Origin: Promethearchaeota archaeon
GTDB taxonomy: Archaea > Asgardarchaeota > Lokiarchaeia > Sigyniarchaeales > SOKP01
Direction: 5' to 3'
DNA: 44,345 nt
NCBI GenBank assembly: GCA_008080735.1
Contig: SHMW01000017.1
Coordinates: forward strand, 14,196-58,540
Positions 36,188 through 43,871 of the stretch are shown here, piece by piece. The notes below the pieces were generated by a model. The model ran no database searches. It worked only from the letters and a program-made list of their open reading frames with translations, and was not told where the DNA came from. The translations under genes and the position numbers were made by a program. The first letter of the stretch is position 1, and the number at the start of each line of letters is the position of its first letter.

Positions 36188-37761
36188 TATTGATAATCCC
36201 TCCATAATTTGCCATTAGAAAATAAGAAATTATATAATTCATAACTTTTTAATGGGGATCTATAAGATAATTTTATTCTCTTTTTTTCATCATTTTCTGT
36301 TCTAAATGCAATAAAACTCTTTTTTAAAGGTACCGCAGTATCTTTAATAAAATTTTTCCTGTACACTTTTTTTAAACTTAATAATGAAGAATAATAATGC
36401 AAAAAACTTCTCGAATCCATTAAATTTTTTAGCCCCGATAAGCGAACTTTATTAATATCTAGAATATCATTATTCTTTGCCTTGAAAAAAAGATCTGCAA
36501 GCTTTTCGATATTACTGCTGTTCATAATAATTTGAGACATAATTTGTTTTGTCTTAGGATTTAATTTTTGATTGGTTATTTTAAAATATAAATCCATTAT
36601 AGGTATTGCCTTTTCCTCTGAAAATAATTCAATAACAATCTCTTCGATAGGGAATGAATTTGAAATACTTTCCAGTTGTTTTTCATTCTTTGAAATCCTT
36701 TCTTGATAATCTGTTTTTAATTTATTCAATTCCTTTTTTGTTAATTCTTTTGCTTTCTCATTAATATCTTCAATTGAAGAACGTAATTGTTTTAAGTTAT
36801 CTTCAAAATTTTTCTTAGCTTTTTCATCATAATGTTGTTTTGCTTTTTTTATCGTTTCAACGTCATCTTTTAAAGACTTTAAATCTTTAGACAATGGTAT
36901 TACATAATGATAGATCGGAACAGATTTTCTTCCTTCTTTAATTTTATAGGAATAAAAAGTTAGATCTTCTTTCAAAATAACATAGCCTAAAAGGGAATAA
37001 AAATAACAATTGCTACACATGAGATATTGGAATGAAAAATCTGAGGTATTTTCAAAAAATGCAGATTGAAAACTGGCTTGATCTATTGTATATAATCCAA
37101 AATTAAACCCTTCACGAATACCTTTTGAACTTCCGCAAATCGAACATTTTCCATCTTCATCTAATTTATCCGTTTTTCCAAGATAAATATATTCATACAT
37201 TCTGCGCATTAGAGGAATCTCTCCCAAGAATTTTTCACCGTCTTCATCAATTATTTTAAATATCAATGGATTTTGGAAGCTAGAATATCCTTGTTTTTCT
37301 AAAAAATTAGCAAGCTTCTCTTGAATTTCTTTTTTATTTTCTTTAATATATTCAAGTAGATTTTTAATCTTTAGAGTATAATTTCCAAAATCAGCTTCTA
37401 ATAACTCAAAAATAGGTTTTTTATCGATCTTTTCCTTGAGGATTTTAATGATTTTATTTAGCTTGATTTTTCTATTCTTTCCCGATTTACTCCAACCAGT
37501 ACTCAAGGTTAATGAATAATTTGTTGATCTCCCAGAGGTCAATCCTAAAAGATAATCTCTTGATTTTTCAGCTTCATAATCAATAATTCTATACTCAAAT
37601 GAGATATCTTCGATTTCCTGAATATTTGCTTTTATTGTTAGTAATTTTGGAGGATTTTCATCATCTGATTTAACAGGATTTTGGGTTCTTATTAAAATTT
37701 CATATGGTTCTTGTTCATCGTAAAACGCTCTCCCGATCTTTTGGATTTGATTAATAATCAT
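36187..37761 (-). CDS. cas8b: Cas8b-like large subunit, N-terminal portion with zinc finger and coiled coil
   Basis: A 524-residue protein in the Cas8b (Csh1/TM1802-type) position. It carries a four-cysteine zinc motif, C206-X2-C209 (KCSICGSSKG) and C249-X2-C252 (MCSNC), as Cas8b proteins do. Residues about 292-370 form a long, highly charged coiled coil, which looks like an insertion. The C-terminal small-subunit domain that normally completes Cas8b is absent and appears instead as the next gene, whose ATG overlaps this stop codon by one base. Its role would be target and PAM recognition and Cas3 recruitment. It begins a new block after a 171-base AT-rich gap, which probably contains a promoter. 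Confidence 0.8.
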   Translation of the reverse strand: MIINQIQKIGRAFYDEQEPYEILIRTQNPVKSDDENPPKLLTIKANIQEIEDISFEYRIIDYEAEKSRDYLLGLTSGRSTNYSLTLSTGWSKSGKNRKIKLNKIIKILKEKIDKKPIFELLEADFGNYTLKIKNLLEYIKENKKEIQEKLANFLEKQGYSSFQNPLIFKIIDEDGEKFLGEIPLMRRMYEYIYLGKTDKLDEDGKCSICGSSKGIREGFNFGLYTIDQASFQSAFFENTSDFSFQYLMCSNCYFYSLLGYVILKEDLTFYSYKIKEGRKSVPIYHYVIPLSKDLKSLKDDVETIKKAKQHYDEKAKKNFEDNLKQLRSSIEDINEKAKELTKKELNKLKTDYQERISKNEKQLESISNSFPIEEIVIELFSEEKAIPIMDLYFKITNQKLNPKTKQIMSQIIMNSSNIEKLADLFFKAKNNDILDINKVRLSGLKNLMDSRSFLHYYSSLLSLKKVYRKNFIKDTAVPLKKSFIAFRTENDEKKRIKLSYRSPLKSYELYNFLFSNGKLWRDYQ

Positions 37762-37932
37762 TTTCTTTTATGTTGATTAATACCCTGTATTTTTTGAATA
37801 AATGTCCTTTTTTAATAAATTATTAATAAGTTTATGATTTAAAAGTTTTGTGAAATTAACAAATTTAACAATTTGTCAATTTTGATTTTTGATGAAATTC
37901 TTAATTAATTGAAATTAAAACTGATCCAATTC

Positions 37933-39084
37933 CTAAATAAAATAAATATTTTTATTATTTTCCAATAAATTAGATAAAAAATAAGAGAATTCAGCAATTC
38001 GACCATGATTGAGTACTATCTTTTTTGGTTGACAATCGCTTATAAATTCAGTTAAATTCTTAAAGTCGACATGATCACTATACTTAAAATATTCGTCAAC
38101 GGGGAATTTGTTCCTATATTCTTCACTTATAACTTTACCACTTAATAATACTAATTTTGCTCCCGACCTGATTAGTGTTTTATAGGGTTCTCTAAACATA
38201 TAATACGGAGGAATTAATAAGACGTAATCTTTTTTCTTTTTCAATTTATTTTTTGTATAATTTCCATATGGTTCCCAATTTCCAAAATCAATTCCATTCA
38301 ATTCCAATATCTCTACAATGTTCGATATCGATCTCTCTAGTATAACTTTTTTAGAACATTCAAGCATATTAAGGATTGCTTGGCTTTTACCAAACGAATA
38401 AGATAATATAATTATGGGGAATCCTTGAGTTAGATGTGTTTTAACATACTCATTTATTCTTTTTTTTAATGTAAAGAATGAAGGAAATGTAAATTTTGGA
38501 GATCCATATGTACATTCTGTTATTAAATAATCACATTTAATTGGTTCTAAGCCCCTTAATCCTGTTCTATTTTTTCCGAAATACTTGTTCTCGCCGATAA
38601 AATCACTTGTAATTAAGATCCTTTCTGACCCCTCGATCAATAGGCTCCTCGATCCGTATGTATGGCCGTTCTCTATTAAACTTATTTTGAGATTGTCAAA
38701 ATAAATAGATTCTCTTGTTTTATTACTCTTCCCTAATAACCACATCGATTCTGGAAAGGTAAATTTCTCTCTTTTCCTATGTTCTGCTATTTCTTTAGTT
38801 ATTTTGGTGCATAGAAATCCAACCTCGGAATCACCTTTTTCTAGTTTTGTTATATCTTTATTAGGAATATTTGGGATATGATCCATATGCGCATGTGAAA
38901 TATAAATTAAATCCGCTTTAGGATTCCAATGATCAATAGCAATTAGAGTATCATCAATTTTTATAAAATTTCCATATAATGCATGTTTGCGAATTATCAC
39001 ATTTTTATTTTTTAATCCATGATCTCTTTCTTTACTTCTTAAATAATTTTTTAAATTTCGTATAGGATTTTCTAATTTTTCCAT
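37933..39084 (-). CDS. Metallo-beta-lactamase-fold putative nuclease within the cas operon
   Basis: A 383-residue MBL-fold protein related to the exonuclease/RNA-processing branch (SNM1/Ysh1-like). The metal site is complete: HAHMDH (64-69), H141 in NGHTYGSRS, D161 in ITSDF, and a late H360 in VLNHG. Other branch marks are ITECTYGSPKFTFPS (188-202), LSYSFGKSQAIL (228-237), and SDHVDF (336-341). The later half lacks a full-length beta-CASP insert as far as I can tell. It sits between cas4 and the Cas8b-like gene, about 50 bases after cas4. This is not a standard I-B gene. A role in trimming prespacers, crRNA or targets is inference only. Confidence 0.82.
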   Translation of the reverse strand: MEKLENPIRNLKNYLRSKERDHGLKNKNVIIRKHALYGNFIKIDDTLIAIDHWNPKADLIYISHAHMDHIPNIPNKDITKLEKGDSEVGFLCTKITKEIAEHRKREKFTFPESMWLLGKSNKTRESIYFDNLKISLIENGHTYGSRSLLIEGSERILITSDFIGENKYFGKNRTGLRGLEPIKCDYLITECTYGSPKFTFPSFFTLKKRINEYVKTHLTQGFPIIILSYSFGKSQAILNMLECSKKVILERSISNIVEILELNGIDFGNWEPYGNYTKNKLKKKKDYVLLIPPYYMFREPYKTLIRSGAKLVLLSGKVISEEYRNKFPVDEYFKYSDHVDFKNLTEFISDCQPKKIVLNHGRIAEFSYFLSNLLENNKNIYFI

Positions 39085-39134
39085 TGAGAACTTCCCATTT
39101 TCTTTTGTATAAAATTAAAATTTTTCTTAAATAA

Positions 39135-39809
39135 TTATGCCCTTAAACAATATGTATTACATTCACAATCTCTACATTTATTTTTATGGCTCGTCGGGTC
39201 AGGAATCTTTTCTGAATGTATCATTTCTTGAATTTCTTTAATAACTTTAAGTACATTTAACTTATCCTCAATACCAATAGGGTATTCAATAAATTTTTCA
39301 TACTTCAAATAAAACACACGAACTTTTTTTACTAGAAAATCGAAATTTCTCTCAATTAAAAGTGCTTGAGCAGCAACTTGGTATTTATCTGGATTTTTCA
39401 TCCCTTCTGGTGGAATATTTCCTGATTTAATCTCAATCGGATACGCCTCATTCCCATCGTACTCAAAGTAGTCTATTACACCCACTAATCCGACTTCAGA
39501 ATCTGTTAGATAGATATTAAAATATTTTTGAGTTTTTTCATGAGATTTATTCGATAATTTTTGTAATTCTTCATGCTTCTCTAAACCATATTGCATTTTA
39601 TAAGTTTGCCTCATTGGGGAGTTCAAAACATATCTAAAAAATATCTTTCTTTTACAATATATATACTGTCGAATCTCCTCTGTCCCTATTAAAGATTTCT
39701 CAAATAAATTAATATTTGGATATGCTCTTCTAATATTATTTAACTCATCTCTTCCCAGCCTGTATTTCCTCAATAATTCTTCAATTCCTTTTTCTTTCAT
39801 TATATTCAA
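39135..39809 (-). CDS. cas4: Cas4 exonuclease
   Basis: A 224-residue Cas4, a RecB-like nuclease with an iron-sulfur cluster that trims new spacers and helps select the PAM. The cluster ligands are C52 in IYCKRKIFF and the C-terminal C212, C215 and C221. C217 is an extra Cys between them. The nuclease core has GVIDYF (D113) and EIKSG (E126, K128), and Q144 is in YQVAAQALL. The N-terminus carries about 40 extra residues before the usual start. A second in-frame ATG three codons later is possible. It is cotranscribed with cas1 and cas2. Confidence 0.93.
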   Translation of the reverse strand: MNIMKEKGIEELLRKYRLGRDELNNIRRAYPNINLFEKSLIGTEEIRQYIYCKRKIFFRYVLNSPMRQTYKMQYGLEKHEELQKLSNKSHEKTQKYFNIYLTDSEVGLVGVIDYFEYDGNEAYPIEIKSGNIPPEGMKNPDKYQVAAQALLIERNFDFLVKKVRVFYLKYEKFIEYPIGIEDKLNVLKVIKEIQEMIHSEKIPDPTSHKNKCRDCECNTYCLRA

Positions 39810-39858
39810 TAGAATGGAATAATGATTTTTCTTTAAACTAATTGGAATTTACATTTAT

Positions 39859-40152
39859 CTACATTGACAAAATATCTTCAATTACTTTATAGCCATCCCC
39901 AAATTTAGATTTGACCGTTATAACTTTTGAATGACATCTTTTGCATATCGGAATTATTCGCACATCTCCAGGGACATTCTTCATCAATTTCTCTAACTTT
40001 AAGGCAATCTCCTCGGCTTTGTTATACGTAAGGTCACCAAAAAATACGCTATAATTTAAGCGAACCATATAATATGATAATAGAATATCCGAGATTTTCG
40101 TGCGAATCGGATCAAATTCCACAGGAATATCATAAATAACCAGAAATTTTAT
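39859..40152 (-). CDS. cas2: Cas2 with a non-canonical start codon
   Basis: Cas2 dimers bridge two Cas1 dimers in the integrase that inserts spacers. The body reads TKISDILLSYYMVRLNYSVF, FFGDLTYNKAEEIALKL and NVPGDVRIIPICKRC, as expected for Cas2. Starting at GTG 40122 would remove the first strand and its conserved Asp. Upstream in frame, the sequence encodes IKFLVIYDIPVEFD, a typical Cas2 N-terminus with the Asp. The only start candidates there are ATA 40152 and ATC 40155. A strong AGGAGG (40161-40166) sits eight bases before the ATA, which supports ATA, or a mutated ATG. A C-terminal CKRC pair is unusual. Confidence 0.8.
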   Translation of the reverse strand: MKFLVIYDIPVEFDPIRTKISDILLSYYMVRLNYSVFFGDLTYNKAEEIALKLEKLMKNVPGDVRIIPICKRCHSKVITVKSKFGDGYKVIEDILSM

Positions 40153-40160
40153 GATTAAAA

Positions 40161-40166
40161 CCTCCT
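40161..40166 (-). promoter_or_regulatory. Ribosome binding site deciding the cas2 start
   Basis: The minus strand reads AGGAGG, a full Shine-Dalgarno. No ATG, GTG or TTG follows within range in the cas2 frame. The nearest candidates are ATC at five bases and ATA at eight bases. Confidence 0.7.
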
Positions 40167-40265
40167 TTAATTTAGTCTCGTTTTTTTAATTTTGTATTTG
40201 TTAAATCTAATCGATCAATTATGAGTTGTAATTTATATTAGACATATACTTAATGAGCATATCCC

Positions 40266-41345
40266 TCACCAATCCATAATATACGGCTCGTAGGAAGATG
40301 TAGAGCCGATAAGATAATTAGCTAATCTTCTTGCTTGCTTTACCATAGCTTTTTTATAATTCTTTTTCATTACATTTTTAATGTCTTCGTCATATTCCGA
40401 CTCGGAAAATAATTCTTCTGATTTATCCCCGCCTTGGACTTCTTTCCTCAATTCTTCATAGTATAATGACTTTTTTTCTTGGGTCAACCGATATCCGTGA
40501 AGCGATTGCTCAAAATCCTCCACTTTTAACTGGTTCTGCTGTATTAAACGGAGAACTAATCTGTCGATAATTGGTTGCCTAAACTCTTCAAGAAGATCAA
40601 GCGCTAATGATGGTTTACCTGACCGATCGCTATGAAGAAATCCGCCATATAATTCCAATCCCGCTGAAGCAATTGCGGTCGTTACGTGCCCTTGAAGTAC
40701 AGTATATCCAAGAGATAATAGTGAATTTACGGGATCCTTAGGTGGCCGCCTTGACCTTTGAAATGTCTTAAATTCATTGGGAAATGAATTTCCGTATGCT
40801 TGAAAATAGATGGCAGCAGATTTTCCTTCAATTCCCATTATCTCACGCCTCCTCTTATTAATTGTATCTCCTTTAGAGATAGTCTTTTTGAACTTTTCCA
40901 ATACTTTCGTCATTTTCTTTAAATTCTTCGCAGCTACGTCAAGAAATTTAGCTTTTGCTGGACTATTCTTGCGACGATTTTTCGCTAAATATTTCAATAA
41001 CCTCCGTTTATTCTCAATCGTAGCGTAGGCTATTTGCGATGCTACATGCAACCCTCTCTGATCTTCATACGCAAGAATTTGTTGTCTACGAGTAAATACA
41101 GTACCAACATTAGCGAAAGGAGTAAAAAGACCATATGGATTCCCAAGGGAAGTATATACGATATTTACCGCATAAGAGGAAAGCGCTTTTAACGCTTGCG
41201 ACGTAATTTGCACCCCGTTACCGACAATTATGCTTTCTACTTCCCTTAGTGGGATTTCGACGTTGTCTCTTTCTGGAACTGAAATCTTTATCATCTCTTT
41301 CCTTTTACCAACCCGGGTTCCAGGAGTTTCTAAAATTATATCCAT
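40266..41345 (-). CDS. cas1: Cas1 integrase
   Basis: A 359-residue Cas1, the metal-dependent integrase of spacer acquisition. The catalytic residues are visible: E173 in MGIEGKSAAIYF, H238 in GGFLHSDRSGKPSLALDL, and D250/E253 in the following helix. The N-terminal beta domain (EIPLREVESIIVGNGVQITS) is complete. It is slightly longer than many I-B Cas1 proteins because of a charged segment near 310-330. Base composition is less AT-rich than the interference genes. It is followed by cas2 after 113 bases and is preceded by the unknown zinc-motif gene. Confidence 0.97.
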   Translation of the reverse strand: MDIILETPGTRVGKRKEMIKISVPERDNVEIPLREVESIIVGNGVQITSQALKALSSYAVNIVYTSLGNPYGLFTPFANVGTVFTRRQQILAYEDQRGLHVASQIAYATIENKRRLLKYLAKNRRKNSPAKAKFLDVAAKNLKKMTKVLEKFKKTISKGDTINKRRREIMGIEGKSAAIYFQAYGNSFPNEFKTFQRSRRPPKDPVNSLLSLGYTVLQGHVTTAIASAGLELYGGFLHSDRSGKPSLALDLLEEFRQPIIDRLVLRLIQQNQLKVEDFEQSLHGYRLTQEKKSLYYEELRKEVQGGDKSEELFSESEYDEDIKNVMKKNYKKAMVKQARRLANYLIGSTSSYEPYIMDW

Positions 41346-41473
41346 TTTTAATTTTTTTCTCTCTCTGTTTTATTTTGATGCAAATTTATCTGTTCTACTG
41401 TTTATATATTCCTTATTAACTTTTTTTATATATTCTCCTTTCTCGAATACTGGTTGTTTTATACATTTTCTGT

Positions 41474-43174
41474 TTAGATTATTACTCTCCCGATTAATTC
41501 ATTTATATGGATAATTGAGGGTTCTCGTGAAAGATTTGTGTTCGAAATTAACCAAGGACCTAATGAAGCATAAACATTATACATTTCCAACTTATTCAAT
41601 TGATATGATTTTATTTGAAAAAAATCCTCTACAACATTTCCAAAAAGTCTGTATAACACCGTCACATTGGGGTTCGATTTCCTTGTTTTATCTTCCTCTT
41701 TTAATATAGCATCTAAAAGTATATTGGATAAGTTTGAAGAGTTCGGTTTAGCATCGATGAAATTACTCACAAGTAAATAATGCCCTACATACTCCTCAAG
41801 ATAATCTCTAAACTCGGTATATAGGGGTGGAAATTTTCTGTAAATATTAATAACATTTAAGACTTCTATATCCAGCTTTAAAAGGGCATCAACGATGCAC
41901 TTCAATAATTCTGAAGGTCTAATGAGTAAATAGTTAAGCAAACCTTTAACTTTGGTGTCATTGTAATAATTAAGAAACGAAAAGATTAACCATTCTGTTA
42001 TTCGATCTTTCATAATGTTTGCTGATATCTCCTCTTCTTCCGGTGAAAATATGACTCTCAAATGGAAAGGCTTGGAATTATTATGATTTTGGTCATTCTG
42101 ATGAATCTGATGATTATTATAACAATTATAGAGGTCATAATAATAATTATCCTTATTACGATAATCTGAGCTGATGGAATCATTCATAATTTTAGAATAA
42201 TTTTTATCCTCCCTATCCTCCCTATCCTCATTATCCTCATTATGATTTGTTATTTCTATAACCGAGATTAACTCTCTCGCTACTTTTGATAATAAGTTTG
42301 TTAGTGTTTCCAAATTGATGATTCGATTTCGACGCCCTAAGATTACACCAAACAAGCCTCCCTCCCAAATCATTTGATATTTTAGCGATCCTAACGGAGC
42401 TATTGTAATCTTGAGTGTCTGTGTATCATACATGACTAATCCGATTCCATAATCTTTTAAGCATGGATTTAATCGCTCTGAGTCCTTAGGAAAACCACAT
42501 TGCGGTTCTAACAAGTTCTCACATAATACATCATTTTTATAAGAGGCACTTACAAAATCCTTGCCGGCCTCATTGGATTTATTATTAGGTTGATGTCCGT
42601 CTCTGGAATGGGTTAAGTTAAAAGCATTTTCGATTACCGCATTTAGACAATCCCAATAATCATAATATACCTTCTTCTGACAATCAGCACATAAGGCAAT
42701 TGGAACCTGTTTTAGAGGTTTTGATGGGATTATTGGTTTTGGTGATATCATTGGCTTTGATAACTCTAGTGGCTTTAATGAATTTGATTGTTTTGAAGCT
42801 CCTTTAATAAGATTACTATTTTGACGACTATCTCTACTTTTAAATTTGCCCGTTAACGGTGTCTTAGTGAAACAGTTATAGTTCTTAAGGTTGCTTTCGC
42901 ATAAAACACATACTTTCTTAGAAGTAAAATTCACATTTACAGACCCATAAAAATATGTCAATTGAGTATCACGTTGGGGAGAATGAATATCAAGATACGG
43001 ATACCATCTCCCTAAATATGGCCTTAAGATAATGCGCTTAATAATCTTCCTGGGAAAAATTAATTGTAAACTCTCCTTAACAAATATGTCTGAAGCCTCT
43101 AAAAGAACGTTTTCAACTTCGTATTTCCCCAAAATGGAATTACTTTGACCTTCTTGAGAAAACGCATCTTCCAT
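41474..43174 (-). CDS. Unknown protein with split zinc-ribbon and low-complexity inserts, upstream of cas1
   Basis: A 566-residue protein that I do not recognise. It has two Cys pairs, C89-X2-C92 (VCVLCESN) and C162-X2-C165 (LCADCQKK), separated by a linker with a repeated Ser/Pro-Lys-Pro pattern (about 133-155). Together they may form one zinc site. A second low-complexity region (about 310-365) is rich in Asn, Asp, Glu and His, with an NED/RED triplet repeat. The C-terminal 190 residues look helical and well folded (ITEWLIFSFLNYYND, LEEYVGHYLLVSNF). It is on the same strand as cas1, 128 bases before it, so it may belong to the cas operon. The paired CxxC layout recalls the Cas8-type zinc finger, but I cannot support that assignment. 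Confidence 0.65.
   Translation of the reverse strand: MEDAFSQEGQSNSILGKYEVENVLLEASDIFVKESLQLIFPRKIIKRIILRPYLGRWYPYLDIHSPQRDTQLTYFYGSVNVNFTSKKVCVLCESNLKNYNCFTKTPLTGKFKSRDSRQNSNLIKGASKQSNSLKPLELSKPMISPKPIIPSKPLKQVPIALCADCQKKVYYDYWDCLNAVIENAFNLTHSRDGHQPNNKSNEAGKDFVSASYKNDVLCENLLEPQCGFPKDSERLNPCLKDYGIGLVMYDTQTLKITIAPLGSLKYQMIWEGGLFGVILGRRNRIINLETLTNLLSKVARELISVIEITNHNEDNEDREDREDKNYSKIMNDSISSDYRNKDNYYYDLYNCYNNHQIHQNDQNHNNSKPFHLRVIFSPEEEEISANIMKDRITEWLIFSFLNYYNDTKVKGLLNYLLIRPSELLKCIVDALLKLDIEVLNVINIYRKFPPLYTEFRDYLEEYVGHYLLVSNFIDAKPNSSNLSNILLDAILKEEDKTRKSNPNVTVLYRLFGNVVEDFFQIKSYQLNKLEMYNVYASLGPWLISNTNLSREPSIIHINELIGRVII
42205..42240. repeat. Four-copy 9-bp tandem repeat inside the unknown gene
   Basis: TATCCTCCC occurs twice and is followed by TATCCTCAT twice, head to tail. 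The unit length is a multiple of three, so copy-number change would keep the reading frame and vary an acidic NED/RED stretch. Confidence 0.9.
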
Positions 43175-43747
43175 AGAACTATTTACACCTCAATTTTTTT
43201 CATATTGTCTCAAATCGCCTTAGCCTACTTAAACCACCTATATGGCGAAATCCTTTTTCAGTTATTAAGCTGTTGTGTTGTAGGAATTATGTCGTTAATA
43301 TATCAATCTTCAACATATAAAAAGGAAAAATTATCATATTTAAATATAACTCCATCGTGAAATTTGGGATTTTTAACAAATATTCAAGATTTTTTGATTT
43401 CGTCAGGTATATCTTAGCTGCTTTTCGATAGAAAATAATTCAGATTACCCGTCTTTATAATAGGCTGGTTTTTTTCGCTAAAATAAATATAACTTAACTT
43501 ATACTCTTCCAGCATTGTTGCGTTAGAGGGTAAATCCATTTTATAATTCTTTTAATATTAAACTACAAACTTTTCATCATTGTGGCTACCCCGATTAGAT
43601 TCACTAATAAATTTTAAAATTTGAGTGAGGATCAAAAAAACATTCTTCATTCTAAGTCTAAAATTTTTTTCCCAAAATTACAATATCTTTTATCTCCTGA
43701 ATTCATATCTTATATCAAAATTCACATTTGGGATCAAAATCTATTTA

Positions 43748-43806
43748 AAGTATATATATCATTTCGAGTCTTAAAGCTAAGTTATGAATAGATTTTTCAT
43801 AACTTA
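43748..43806 (+). promoter_or_regulatory. TATA-like box followed by a perfect 11-bp hairpin
   Basis: AAGTATATATATC (43748-43760) resembles an archaeal TATA box. About 20 bases later, at the expected transcription start, TAAGTTATGAA (43778-43788) and TTCATAACTTA (43796-43806) form a perfect 11-bp inverted repeat with a seven-base loop. It could be an operator at a promoter or the first hairpin of an RNA. The sequence that follows to about 43890 is locally richer in G and C than its surroundings. Confidence 0.5.
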
Positions 43807-43859
43807 AAATTATGGACGCCATCATGACCGCTGAGGCGGGGTACCTCCCTAAAAAGCTT

Positions 43860-43871
43860 ACTTGATCAAGT
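43860..43871. repeat. Perfect 12-bp palindrome ACTTGATCAAGT
   Basis: A palindrome without spacer, 54 bases after the 11-bp hairpin. It has the size and symmetry of a site for a dimeric DNA-binding protein, and could also be part of a folded RNA. Confidence 0.6.
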
